A program made the position numbers and the translations under genes. From NCBI RefSeq assembly GCF_018130145.1, contig NZ_JAFCMB010000005.1:248001-312000 (forward strand): a stretch of DNA of 64,000 nucleotides, given 5' to 3'. Position 1 is the first letter of the stretch, and each line of letters begins with the position of its first letter. Below the pieces are notes generated by a model that saw nothing but the letters and a program-made list of their open reading frames with translations, did not search any database and was not told the DNA's origin. Positions 44,645 through 53,283 of the stretch are shown here, piece by piece. This stretch comes from Bradyrhizobium sp. AUGA SZCCT0176 (lineage in GTDB: Bacteria; Pseudomonadota; Alphaproteobacteria; Rhizobiales; Xanthobacteraceae).

Positions 44645-46285
44645 TTACGACCCATCCAGCAGGATCTCGGTGACCTCGTCGGAGAATCGTTTTCTCCGCC
44701 CGTCGATCAAAATCCATTCCGAGCCGTCATGATCCGGCTTCGCGCGCGGCATGCCATGGTCGAGCAGGGCGCGCGCGCAGCCCGACCAGTCACCGCCTTC
44801 GACCGGCTCGTTGCAAGAGGCCCAGGAAAGCGAACCACAGGCATTGTCGCCGAAGCCATGTTGCTCGGTCCAGTCTGCCCCATGTTCGAGCAGGAACCGG
44901 GTCAATTCGGCGTCGCCACGAAACACCGCCAGATTGAGTGCTGACGCATTCCAGTCGCCGCCGCGCACCGCGATCGGCCAGCCGAGCCTGACCATCAGCC
45001 TTACCCCCACATCGTTGCCCTCGGCGGCAAGATCGGGCAGCAACCGCAACTGCGAGGCTGGCAGTGTTTCGGGAAGGTCGGGCCGCCTGGCGAGGATGCG
45101 CCGGGCCTCGACCTCATCGCCGCAGGCGCAGGCCGCAATGAACGCTTCCTCATCCGGAATGGGCTCGTGCGCAGCGCTCGCGTTCAAGAGATCGGCGACC
45201 TCGCGAAGGCCAAACTGCAAGGCGAGCCGGTAGGCGCTGACGCCATCAGGCGTCGCTGCCAACGGGTTTGCGCCTGCGTCCAGCAACGTCTCGATACACC
45301 GGCGGGATCGCCGCCGGCGGATCGCCCACAGCAGTGGCGAACCCCAGTCGGTCAAGGGTGAATTGCGCGCGGGCTCATTTGGATCGCCGCCGTGCTGAAG
45401 CAGCAGTTCAAGTGCGGCGACATTGTCGAAGTCGAGTGCATGGTAGATCGCGTTGCTGCCCGCGACATGCGCGCCACGCTCGAGCAGCAGGCGGGTACAT
45501 GCAAACGTCTCCAGCGAGTGATAGAGGGACTCGCCGTCGTCAGGATCAGCGCCGGCGTCGAGCAACACTTTCGTGAGCTCGGGGTCATGGTTCGTTCCGG
45601 CGGCGCCATACAGCGCCGACAAGGGATTGCCGTCGTCAGGTTCGCTGATCGATGCCGGCGGCCAACGGTTGCCGATACGCTGGTTGGGATCGGCGCCTGC
45701 CGCCAGCAGCAAACGGGCACAGCGATGCAGACGCGCGCGGAATTCCGGAACGGACAACAGGCTGGAATGCGTGATGGCGACAAGCGGTGGCAAGCGTAGC
45801 GGTCCACCCGGACGGTTGACCCAAGCCGGGTCTTGCTGCGTGGCCTGTCGCAACGCATCTTCCGCGCCGATCGCACATGCCAGATAGGGGTTGCCCGAGA
45901 CGAGATCGGGGTTTTCGGCCAGCATCCTGATGGCAACGCGCGGATTGGCGCGATTTGCCGTGCCATTGATGTCGCCGGCATAAACCAGTTGGAGCCAACG
46001 CAGGACACGTTCCTCGCGCTCGCTGCCGATGGCCGATTGCGCTTCCAGATAATGTCTCAGGTCCTGCCAGGAAGCGAAGCCGTAGTCGCGCGCCACGCAC
46101 GATTGAGCGTCATGGAGCCGGAGATTCAAGGAAGCGATCTGATCGTCGTTCTGCCCCGCGGCTGCCGGAAGGGCACGGCGAAAGCGGGCAAAAGCGTCGC
46201 CATCACGCTGCCGGTAGAGACGGATCAGATCCTTGGCTTGCTTCTTGAGATGGTCGAGATTTAGTCGATCGGGCGATCGTTCCAT
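44645..46285 (-). CDS. Ankyrin repeat protein
   Basis: About 546 residues. The N-terminal 85 residues (LNLDHLKKQAKDLIRLYRQR, and VARDYGFASWQDLRHYLEAQ) form a helical cap seen in many bacterial ankyrin proteins. Ankyrin-like helices follow across the rest of the protein: LLLAAGADPNQR, VLLDAGADPDDGES, LLLERGAHVAGSN, LLLQHGGDPNEP, TLLDAGANPLAAT, FLLEHGADWTEQH, and a final partial unit LLDHGMPR. No signal peptide or enzyme domain. Protein-protein interaction is the usual role; the partner is unknown. GGAGG six bases before ATG 46285 fixes the start. Confidence 0.9.
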   Translation of the reverse strand: MERSPDRLNLDHLKKQAKDLIRLYRQRDGDAFARFRRALPAAAGQNDDQIASLNLRLHDAQSCVARDYGFASWQDLRHYLEAQSAIGSEREERVLRWLQLVYAGDINGTANRANPRVAIRMLAENPDLVSGNPYLACAIGAEDALRQATQQDPAWVNRPGGPLRLPPLVAITHSSLLSVPEFRARLHRCARLLLAAGADPNQRIGNRWPPASISEPDDGNPLSALYGAAGTNHDPELTKVLLDAGADPDDGESLYHSLETFACTRLLLERGAHVAGSNAIYHALDFDNVAALELLLQHGGDPNEPARNSPLTDWGSPLLWAIRRRRSRRCIETLLDAGANPLAATPDGVSAYRLALQFGLREVADLLNASAAHEPIPDEEAFIAACACGDEVEARRILARRPDLPETLPASQLRLLPDLAAEGNDVGVRLMVRLGWPIAVRGGDWNASALNLAVFRGDAELTRFLLEHGADWTEQHGFGDNACGSLSWASCNEPVEGGDWSGCARALLDHGMPRAKPDHDGSEWILIDGRRKRFSDEVTEILLDGS

Positions 46286-46521
46286 TGGAAACCTCCGTGC
46301 AAGGATCGCCGATGGTCCGCAATACCGGCTGCTGCACAAAGGCTCTAGGTGCTGCTTGGAAGCTGCAAGTGGGTTCGACCCTTCCCGCGGACCCGGGTGC
46401 GGCTTGCACCGCAGGTTTGAGAATATGGTTGGTCCGCGCGACGGTCAACCCGCCGTATGTCGGCCGCAAGGATTCTTGCGGCCGGTAAACTTTGCCAGGC
46501 TTACAGCCGCCACGCTGGATA

Positions 46522-47604
46522 CTAAGGCCTTGCCTCGAGGATCATGTTGAACGGCGTCTCGGTGGCACGACGCACGCTCTTGAAGCCACCCTTCAGAATG
46601 ACTTCGCGGAGCCGTGCTTCGCCGGCCTGCGCGCCGAGGGCGGTGCCGACTTCCTGCGAGAGCGAGGTCGGCACGCAGATCATGGTCGATGCGGCATAGT
46701 ACAAGCGTCCGACCGGGTTGAGGTTCTGCTCGAGACGATCGCCGGCTATCGGCTCGCAGATCATCCATGTCCCATCGTCCTTCAGGGATTGGCGGATGTG
46801 GGCGGCGGCTCCCGCCGGGTCGCCCATGTCGTGCAAGCAGTCGAAACAGGTCACGAGATCGTAGTCCTTGCCGGGATAGTCCTTGGCGAGGCCGACCTCG
46901 AAGCGCGTGTTGGCGGAAACGCCGTGGGTTTCGGCATGCGCCTTTGCATCCGCGATCGAACGGGGATGGAAGTCGTAGCCGACGAACCGGGACTTGGGAA
47001 AAGCCTTGGCCATCAGGACCGTCGACCAGCCGTGGCCGCAGCCGACGTCCGCGACCTCAGCGCCGGCCTCCAACTTCTTCATCACGTCACCTCCGAGAGC
47101 AGGAAGCCACGTCGATACGATGTTGTTGTGATAGCCGGGCCGGAAGAAGCGGGCCACCGCGCAGAACATGCAGCCGGCCTGATCGCCCCAGGCGACACCG
47201 CCACCGGACTTGAACGCGGCCTGAACTTTCGGCTGGTTCTCGAACATCGCCGCCATCAGATCGAAGCCGCCCATCAGATAGACCGGGCTGTCGGGAATAG
47301 CGAACACCATCGCCTGCTCGGGCGGCAGCGCGAATTTCGCCGAGGCAGGGTCGTAGGACAGATAGTTGGAACTTGCCTGATTGGACAGCCACTCGCGAAG
47401 GTATCGCGGATCGACCTTCGCGGTGCTGGCGAGTTCGGCTGAGGTCATCGGCCCATTGGTGTGTAGCGCCTTGTATAATCCTAGCGCATCGCCCATCCGT
47501 ACCATGGCGACGCTGGACGCGCCCCCGAGGTCGCCCAGCATCTGGCCGACGAATGCGTTGAGTTTGCCTTCATCAATCCGGGTCGCTTGATTAACGCTCG
47601 ACAT
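46522..47604 (-). CDS. SAM-dependent methyltransferase (O-methyltransferase-like, with N-terminal winged helix)
   Basis: About 360 residues. An N-terminal helical/winged-helix dimerisation part (about 15-110: MGDALGLYKALHTNGPMTSA, then ELASTAKVDPRYLREWLSNQ) precedes a Rossmann methyltransferase domain with the SAM motif VADVGCGHGWS (about 184-194), VGYDFHP and CFDCLHDMGDP. The fold resembles small-molecule methyltransferases such as those of the UbiE/O-methyltransferase type, often in natural-product pathways. GGAGGTAGCT before ATG 47604. It lies 28 bp downstream of the hydrolase-glycosyltransferase fusion gene, in the TetR-controlled operon. Confidence 0.88.
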   Translation of the reverse strand: MSSVNQATRIDEGKLNAFVGQMLGDLGGASSVAMVRMGDALGLYKALHTNGPMTSAELASTAKVDPRYLREWLSNQASSNYLSYDPASAKFALPPEQAMVFAIPDSPVYLMGGFDLMAAMFENQPKVQAAFKSGGGVAWGDQAGCMFCAVARFFRPGYHNNIVSTWLPALGGDVMKKLEAGAEVADVGCGHGWSTVLMAKAFPKSRFVGYDFHPRSIADAKAHAETHGVSANTRFEVGLAKDYPGKDYDLVTCFDCLHDMGDPAGAAAHIRQSLKDDGTWMICEPIAGDRLEQNLNPVGRLYYAASTMICVPTSLSQEVGTALGAQAGEARLREVILKGGFKSVRRATETPFNMILEARP

Positions 47605-47632
47605 AGCTACCTCCACTGACAATTGATTTCGG

Positions 47633-49744
47633 TTAGAACACATCCGCCAGCATGCGGGCGGCACGGACCGCACCGTCAGCTTCGACGGATTTGAATTTGG
47701 CCGGCGCGCGCAATGCAGCAACCATCGCTTCAGCGATCATGTCCGGCGTCGACGTCGCGAATGCCATGCGCGTGCCGGCGCCATAGCGATCGAGACGATG
47801 CGCGACGTGGAAATTCTGCTCGAAGTGGTTCTGGAGCGGAAAGTAGAGGAACGGCGTTCCGGCCGCGGTCAACTCCATGCAGGTGGTAAGGCCGCCCTGC
47901 ACAAGGGCGAGATCGCACGCGGCGAGATGACGGTCGAGGTCGGGTACGAAGGCGCGCATCTCGACACCCTCTGGCGCGCCGAGCGAGGCCGGATCGATCC
48001 GCGGGCCCGCCACCACGATCATGCGCAACTCGGGCAGCCTGGCCCGCGCTATCGGATAGCTCTGCAGGATGCGTTTGATCAGGTGGGTGCCGACGGCGGA
48101 TCCGCCGACCGTGACGATGCAGACGCGCTCGTCCGGCCGGTAGCCGAGGCGCTCGCGCAGCTCCGCGCGGCTGCCGAAAATATGCGGGTGTTCGCCGATG
48201 ATGTAGCCGGCGAAATCGAAATGCCGCGGCACCCAGTCGCGCATCGCCGGCAGGTCCTTGCCGAACGACAACGGGACGATGTCTTCGGGGCTTCCGACGA
48301 AAATGGCGCGGTCGCGCACGCCGGGATGCCGCTCGATGTGTTCGATCATTTCGGCGTTGTAGTCGGTGGTCAGGAACGCCTCATGCTCGCCGCCCGACGG
48401 CATCGGCACATAGCCGACGAAGTCGGTGAACCAGGCGAGCCCGGCTTTCTTCAGCTCCGGGTGCTCGTGCCAGTAATGATCGATGTCCCAGGCCTCGTCG
48501 GCGATGACGAGATCGTAGCCTCCCTCGTCGACGGCATCCTGGAAAGTCATGAAGTTCGCGATCAGCACCTCGTCCATGTTGCGGAGGGCCTGGAAACAAT
48601 GCAGGTCGTGCTCGCCCGACTCCATCTCGATATGCCTGGACTCGCTGGCCAGCCGCGCACTCAGCGGATGGACCCGTTCGCCGTTGGCCTCCAGCAGGCG
48701 CGTCACGGGATCCTGCGCCAGCCAATCGACCTCCAGTTCCGGATGCAGCTTGCGTAGCTCGCGCGCGATGGCGATATCGCGCCGTCCATGCCCGAGGCCG
48801 ATCGGCGAGGAGAGATAGAGTGCGCGTTTGGCCTTCCTTGTCGTGTGGTTCGCTCGCGTTGCGGGGGCGGCGATGGCGAGCCTGCGAGCGAGGAAATCGA
48901 CAATCAGGGTGTTGGTCTTTGCGGGAATGCGGCCGAGCGGGTTGTGACCGCCGCCCGGAATGGTCATCAGCTCCGCATTCATCACCTCGGCCAGCGATCT
49001 CGCGCGTGCATGGCGCTGGATCTGGTCGTTGTCGCCGTGAATAAGCAGCACGGGACAGCGGATCTTGCGATACATCGCTTCGCTGACATCGAAGCGCGGC
49101 GGGACCATCCGTGCGTCGACGGTGTTGATCAACACGGGACCGCTGGTCTCGCCCGCCCAGCCGATGCCGTCCTCGATCTGCTTGGTCGAGTGCGGCTCGG
49201 TATGGATGTTGCGAATGAAGTGTTCGGCGAAGTCGGGGTAATCCGCCAGCCAGTGCGCGCGGTTGAATTTATTCCAGCCGTCGAACCGTTCCTGTTTGGC
49301 ATCGAAATGCTTGTTCGCCAAATGGGGATAGTTGGCGGGTCCGATGCTCGCTACCGTCCCGACCAGGATCGCGGCCTTCACACGATCAGGGTGATGCGCG
49401 GCCAGCACGCTGGCGAGCATGCCGCCAAACGACAGGCCAACGAGAATTGCCTTGCCCGCGCCGGTGGCGTCCATGACGGCAAGCAGATCGGCCACGTAAT
49501 TGTCCAGCGAATAGCTCGTCACGTCCTCAGGGCGGTCCGACTTGCCGTTGCCGCGGCCGTCATAGGTGATGCAGCGGAAGCGTTCGCTGAAATACGGCAA
49601 TTGCGCCTTGTAGATCCGCGAATGGACGATGCACCAGGGCGGCACGAACAGCATGGTTTCCGGGCCATTGCCGTAGATCTCGTAGTAGATCCTGACGCCG
49701 TCGCGATCGATAAAACCACTTTCGTCGGGCAATTTCGCACGCAT
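47633..49744 (-). CDS. Alpha/beta hydrolase fused to a GT-B glycosyltransferase
   Basis: About 703 residues, two full enzymes in one chain. Residues 1-290 are an alpha/beta hydrolase: nucleophile elbow VGLSFGGM (Ser105), acid Asp238 in IHGDND, base His267 in GGGHNPLG. Residues about 305-703 are a GT-B glycosyltransferase: N-terminal SSPIGLGHGRRDIAIAREL, C-terminal donor-binding region with VTVGGSAVG and QGGLTTCMELTAAGTPFLYF (about 616-635), like MurG/macrolide glycosyltransferases. No signal peptide, so both act in the cytoplasm. Reaction and substrates unknown. GAGG before ATG 49744; ATG is 9 bp after the tetR stop. Confidence 0.9.
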   Translation of the reverse strand: MRAKLPDESGFIDRDGVRIYYEIYGNGPETMLFVPPWCIVHSRIYKAQLPYFSERFRCITYDGRGNGKSDRPEDVTSYSLDNYVADLLAVMDATGAGKAILVGLSFGGMLASVLAAHHPDRVKAAILVGTVASIGPANYPHLANKHFDAKQERFDGWNKFNRAHWLADYPDFAEHFIRNIHTEPHSTKQIEDGIGWAGETSGPVLINTVDARMVPPRFDVSEAMYRKIRCPVLLIHGDNDQIQRHARARSLAEVMNAELMTIPGGGHNPLGRIPAKTNTLIVDFLARRLAIAAPATRANHTTRKAKRALYLSSPIGLGHGRRDIAIARELRKLHPELEVDWLAQDPVTRLLEANGERVHPLSARLASESRHIEMESGEHDLHCFQALRNMDEVLIANFMTFQDAVDEGGYDLVIADEAWDIDHYWHEHPELKKAGLAWFTDFVGYVPMPSGGEHEAFLTTDYNAEMIEHIERHPGVRDRAIFVGSPEDIVPLSFGKDLPAMRDWVPRHFDFAGYIIGEHPHIFGSRAELRERLGYRPDERVCIVTVGGSAVGTHLIKRILQSYPIARARLPELRMIVVAGPRIDPASLGAPEGVEMRAFVPDLDRHLAACDLALVQGGLTTCMELTAAGTPFLYFPLQNHFEQNFHVAHRLDRYGAGTRMAFATSTPDMIAEAMVAALRAPAKFKSVEADGAVRAARMLADVF

Positions 49745-49753
49745 CGCGTCACC

Positions 49754-50377
49754 TCATCGATTGGCTGCACCTTCGACGCTGCGAACGAGATCACCGACCC
49801 GTCGCAAGGACTGGCGTATCGGCGAGCCTTTCTTCTCGAAACCAAGCAGATAGAGGCTTTCTGCGCCGATGAACGCGTTGGCAGCAAAAGCTCCGACCTC
49901 CTCGGGCGTCAGCGGGCCGAGGCCGCCGAATTCGCGTTCAGCCTTGCGTGCCGCGCCGACGATGAGATCGACCCATCCCATGATCGCGGTGCGAACGACC
50001 TGCGCGACCGCCGGGTCGGACCAGCTCGCAGCAATCAGTTCCTGCAGCACGCGCACATAGCCGGAGGCGATGTCGTCATCGAGATAATCGCAGGCCCGGT
50101 CCCATTGCTCCGACAGTTTGAGACGAGTGTCGCCGAACATGGCGTTCTGGCGATCCAAAAGCTGCGCGTTCAAGTACTCGAACAGCGCCAGCACCATCCC
50201 TTGCTTGGATCCGAAATGATAATGGATCTGGCTCAACGGAACGCCGGCAGCCGCCGCGACGTCGCGGGTCGACAAGCCCGCGTAGCCGTTCTGGCGCAAC
50301 ACTTTCTTGGCGGCTTCGAGCAGCGTGGTGCTGGTCTCTGCCTTTTTCTCGATTTTTTTGGCCGCTGCGCGCGCCAC
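49754..50377 (-). CDS. TetR family transcriptional regulator
   Basis: About 207 residues. The N-terminal TetR DNA-binding domain (about 15-65) has LLEAAKKVLRQNGYAGLSTR, then DVAAAAGVPLSQIHYHFGSK, with the helix-turn-helix in the second part; the rest is the ligand-binding/dimer domain. GTG start at 50377 with AGGGAG upstream. It is the first gene of a likely three-gene operon with the fusion enzyme and the methyltransferase, and its own promoter spacer carries a perfect palindrome (50416-50427), suggesting self-repression relieved by a small molecule (inference). Confidence 0.93.
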   Translation of the reverse strand: MARAAAKKIEKKAETSTTLLEAAKKVLRQNGYAGLSTRDVAAAAGVPLSQIHYHFGSKQGMVLALFEYLNAQLLDRQNAMFGDTRLKLSEQWDRACDYLDDDIASGYVRVLQELIAASWSDPAVAQVVRTAIMGWVDLIVGAARKAEREFGGLGPLTPEEVGAFAANAFIGAESLYLLGFEKKGSPIRQSLRRVGDLVRSVEGAANR

Positions 50378-50407
50378 GATGAAATCTCCCTGGTGCGATC
50401 GCGGGTC

Positions 50408-50436
50408 ATCATAATTCGGTCGACCGACCGAGTCAA
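50408..50436 (-). promoter_or_regulatory. Near-consensus sigma-70 promoter of the TetR operon
   Basis: Read on the minus strand: -35 TTGACT (50431-50436), exactly 17 bp, then -10 TATGAT (50408-50413). Transcription would begin near 50400, leaving a 23-nt leader before GTG 50377. It is one of the best promoters in the window, and its spacer contains the candidate operator. Confidence 0.75.
50416..50427. promoter_or_regulatory. Candidate TetR operator
   Basis: TCGGTCGACCGA is a perfect 12-bp palindrome within the promoter spacer, flanked by partial symmetry (the minus strand reads CTCGGTCGGTCGACCGAATT). TetR dimers typically bind 12-20 bp palindromes at such positions and block RNA polymerase. 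It lies 39-50 bp upstream of the TetR start codon. Confidence 0.65.
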
Positions 50437-50662
50437 GATTCTTGCGTGGCTGCTCACGATCTTGTGCGCGCTCACGTGCGGCATGGGCCGGAGTTACCGT
50501 GGATCCATGACTGGGCGGGAACCGCGACTTGGAAACCGTTCCGGTTTTGACAAACGCTTGTCACGATCCCGTTGCGGATAACTCTGCCGACTGCGTGCGC
50601 AAGGGAACGCGCCTGGCCATGGCCTCTGGCGCCAGCCTGGACGCTGGCCTATCGTCGAACCC

Positions 50663-51007
50663 ATGCGATTGAAATCGAGTATTTGGGTGGCGGCCTATCT
50701 GCGCCGTTGCCAAACCGAAGGCGTCTTCGGCGCCGTGCGCCGGCGCGGCGCGGAGGAAGCCGGTGCTGTGTTCGTCAAGGTGGCCCACCTCGACGGCAAC
50801 GCCATGCTGTACGGGCCGGCGCCGCAGACCGTCTATGACGAGAGCCGGCCGACCGAGCGCCTGTTCGTGCCGGCGTCGCCGCAGCCGGTGCCTGAGCAAT
50901 CGGTGGAAGAACGCCTTGTTAAGGAAATCAAGTTCGATCCCGACACCTGGATCGTCGAGACCGAAGACCGTGCAGGGCGGCATTTTCTCGATCTGGCGAA
51001 GGCCTGA
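50663..51007 (+). CDS. DUF1491 family protein
   Basis: About 114 residues. The sequence follows the DUF1491 pattern: SIWVAAYLRRCQTEGVFGAV near the N-terminus, GAVFVKVAHLDGNAMLYGPA in the middle and DPDTWIVETEDRAGRHFLDL at the end. The family is small, cytoplasmic and common in Alphaproteobacteria, with no known function. No strong ribosome binding site. It stands alone between the TetR operon and the second DUF2336 gene. Confidence 0.85.
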   Translation: MRLKSSIWVAAYLRRCQTEGVFGAVRRRGAEEAGAVFVKVAHLDGNAMLYGPAPQTVYDESRPTERLFVPASPQPVPEQSVEERLVKEIKFDPDTWIVETEDRAGRHFLDLAKA

Positions 51008-51083
51008 GGCCGGCCCATTCTACTTTGCATGGGGTTGTTTTCGAGATTTTGTGTCCGGGCCCACCGGATCGTTATGCCGTCGT

Positions 51084-52058
51084 CTACCGCCCCGATCCGT
51101 CGGTGCCGGTGCGCACGATTGGTGCGCTTCCGGGCTGTACGGCAGGCCGTGTCTGGGATGCGGCGGAGCGGGCGCGGTTGCGCTCGTCGTCGTAGAGCGC
51201 GGCGCGGTATTTGGCGCGCGTGACCGCCATGGTCGAGCCGCGCCACGCCGCCAGCATGACCAGCGCGGAGCGTTCGGTCAGCCGGTCGTAGAGCCGCGAC
51301 AGCCGGTAGACATGGTGCACGGAGACGCCGGATTCGGGATTGAGGAACATCAATATCCGCTGGAACGCCGCGCTCGGCATGTCGAGCGCACGGGCCGCGC
51401 AGGCCAGGGGCTCGCCACCGGGGTCATTCACCACCTGGGTGGCGATCCGCGCCGGCAGGATCAGCGCCTCGCCGATCTCCAGCGCGAAACTGTCGGCGTC
51501 CTCGGCAAACGCGGCCATCTCCAGCGTCTCGATCGCACGCTTGGCGCGCGCCGCCGGAATTCGCGCCGAGGCCTTCAGCGGCGTCTCGTTGAGATTGTGC
51601 AGGATCTGCGCGCGTTCGCTGGCATTGGCCGCAAAGAACATGTCGCTGATTTCGGCGGCATCGTTGGGCCGCATCGCCAGGCTGGAAGCCATTCGCAGTT
51701 CCGCTTCGGTCGGAACCCGGGGGGGCGCTTCGGGCGGGGCTTTGGCAATCGAAGGCGCGAGCGGCACCGTCTGGCCGGGATGGGCGCGCCGCAATCCGAG
51801 CTTGTTCATGATCTCGAGGGGGGTCGCCGGATAGATGGCAAGCCGGGCCCGCACGGCCGCGCGGGTGGCGTCGTCGACCTGGTCGATCAGCCGTGAAGTT
51901 AACTCGACGAACTGCCGCTCCTCGTCGGCGGAATGCGCGCTGGCCTGGACATAAAGGTCGGTCAGCACGCGCAGCAAGGTAGGGCGGATATCGACGCCCT
52001 CGCGGCGCGAGAGCGACATCAGCCCGTCGAAGCCCGGAAATAATGGTGCTGCGGTCAT
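51084..52058 (-). CDS. DUF2336 domain-containing protein (second copy in window)
   Basis: About 324 residues, soluble and helical. It opens GFDGLMSLSRREGVDIRPTL and includes LTSRLIDQVDDATRAAVRAR and ALILPARIATQVVND, a typical DUF2336 order. It is more divergent than the 8274-9380 member, with a longer proline-rich stretch (KAPPEAPPRVPTEAE) and a different C-terminus rich in Arg. Function unknown. Divergent from the small gene at 52299. Confidence 0.8.
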   Translation of the reverse strand: MTAAPLFPGFDGLMSLSRREGVDIRPTLLRVLTDLYVQASAHSADEERQFVELTSRLIDQVDDATRAAVRARLAIYPATPLEIMNKLGLRRAHPGQTVPLAPSIAKAPPEAPPRVPTEAELRMASSLAMRPNDAAEISDMFFAANASERAQILHNLNETPLKASARIPAARAKRAIETLEMAAFAEDADSFALEIGEALILPARIATQVVNDPGGEPLACAARALDMPSAAFQRILMFLNPESGVSVHHVYRLSRLYDRLTERSALVMLAAWRGSTMAVTRAKYRAALYDDERNRARSAASQTRPAVQPGSAPIVRTGTDGSGR

Positions 52059-52298
52059 GTGAGGTATACGCGACTTGGAAATCCCTTGGCTGAACCTACG
52101 CGGGGCGCTTTAAGAGTTGGTTAAGGAAAATAACCCCTGAAAAAATGCCGGACTTTTGCGGGTGTTGCATTAACCACAGCGGCCGGCCGTCGGCGGGCCC
52201 CCAAGCGGCGATTAAGATGCCGTTAACCACGTTCTGTTCTGAATGATCGCATGTCGCCGGCCAAATCATGTCCGTGCGGCAATGAGAGAGAACGGAAC

Positions 52299-52490
52299 AT
52301 GGGCACCATCATTGAATTTCCGGCGGATGCAGCTACGCGGCGGCCCGCCCCTGATGGCGCTTCGGGCGAGGGCATGGGGACCGTACTGATCCTTCCGGTT
52401 ATCCGGATCGAGCGTCCAACCGACGAGAACGGCGGACGCGGACCGGAAGAAGGTACAGCTCCCGGCCGCCGTCGCCGTCGGCGCCCCTGA
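52299..52490 (+). CDS. Small conserved-looking protein upstream of a lipoprotein gene
   Basis: About 63 residues, MGTIIEFPADAATRRPAPDG at the start and a basic, Arg-rich end (PGRRRRRRP). I recognise the MGTIIEFP opening as recurrent in Bradyrhizobium small proteins but cannot assign a family. The ATG at 52299 follows GAGAG; an in-frame ATG at 52251 would give 79 residues with a Cys-containing start of unlikely type. It precedes the lipoprotein gene by 15 bp and may be co-transcribed. Confidence 0.6.
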   Translation: MGTIIEFPADAATRRPAPDGASGEGMGTVLILPVIRIERPTDENGGRGPEEGTAPGRRRRRRP

Positions 52491-52505
52491 CAAGGGACAT
52501 TTGAA

Positions 52506-53279
52506 ATGCCGGAGCTGCGCCATCCGATCCGGACCGCCGGGTTTCGGTCACTCCCGGCTCTCATACTCATCCTGATTGGCTCGGCCCTCGGTGGCTGCAG
52601 CGGCGGCGATTTCGGCCGCACCCGCGCCGATTTCCGCAACGACGATATGCATCGCTGGCTGGGCGCGGAAGCGACCGGCAGCGTCGGGCTCAAGCCGTCG
52701 CATTTCCAGCTCACCGAAAACGAACGCCAGCTTCGCGATCTCGCCTATCCCCTGATCGAACCGCCGCTTTCGCGGCCAGCCTGGAAGAGCGTGTTCGGCG
52801 ATTACCAGCCGCTGCCCTCGCCCTGGCGGCAGAAGGTCGTGTTCGATCGCACCACCTATGGACGCGCCTTGATCGACGAGCCGCACCGCTCGCATACCTC
52901 GCGCTATCAGCAATTGATCGAGGACGTGCGCAACGACATCACGCGGTTCGAGCCGTTCTTTGCCTCCGCCATCCGCGTGATCGAACTCGACCGCAAGCGC
53001 AGTGCCAGCCTGAAGATGGTCTCGGAGCTGTCGCCGCGCGAACAGGCCGACGCGGTCGCCCGCATGGAAGAGAACACACTGATCGTGCAATGGGTGCAGC
53101 AGTGCCTGGAGCGGAGGATCGCGTCCTATCGCTGGGCGCTGGAGCGGCTGGTGATCCAGGCGCCCGACACCATCGCCGCCGACGCCGACCGCCTGATCGG
53201 CGAACTCGCCGCCCAAACCGCCAACCCGCCGGTCGCCGCCAACCCCGTGATCGGGCGTGCGGTCACGGTGAAGGGCTAA
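52506..53279 (+). CDS. Lipoprotein of unknown function
   Basis: About 257 residues. The N-terminal hydrophobic segment ends in a lipobox, ALGGCSGG, with the lipidated cysteine near residue 31, so the protein should be anchored on the periplasmic side. The mature part is alpha-helical and polar, with FQLTENERQLRDLAYPLIEP and YRWALERLVIQAPDTIA segments and several Arg/Glu heptad-like stretches. No family recognised. AAGGGA before ATG 52506. It converges on the LysR gene with four bases between stop codons and no terminator, so transcripts must overlap. Confidence 0.8.
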   Translation: MPELRHPIRTAGFRSLPALILILIGSALGGCSGGDFGRTRADFRNDDMHRWLGAEATGSVGLKPSHFQLTENERQLRDLAYPLIEPPLSRPAWKSVFGDYQPLPSPWRQKVVFDRTTYGRALIDEPHRSHTSRYQQLIEDVRNDITRFEPFFASAIRVIELDRKRSASLKMVSELSPREQADAVARMEENTLIVQWVQQCLERRIASYRWALERLVIQAPDTIAADADRLIGELAAQTANPPVAANPVIGRAVTVKG

Positions 53280-53283
53280 TCCA

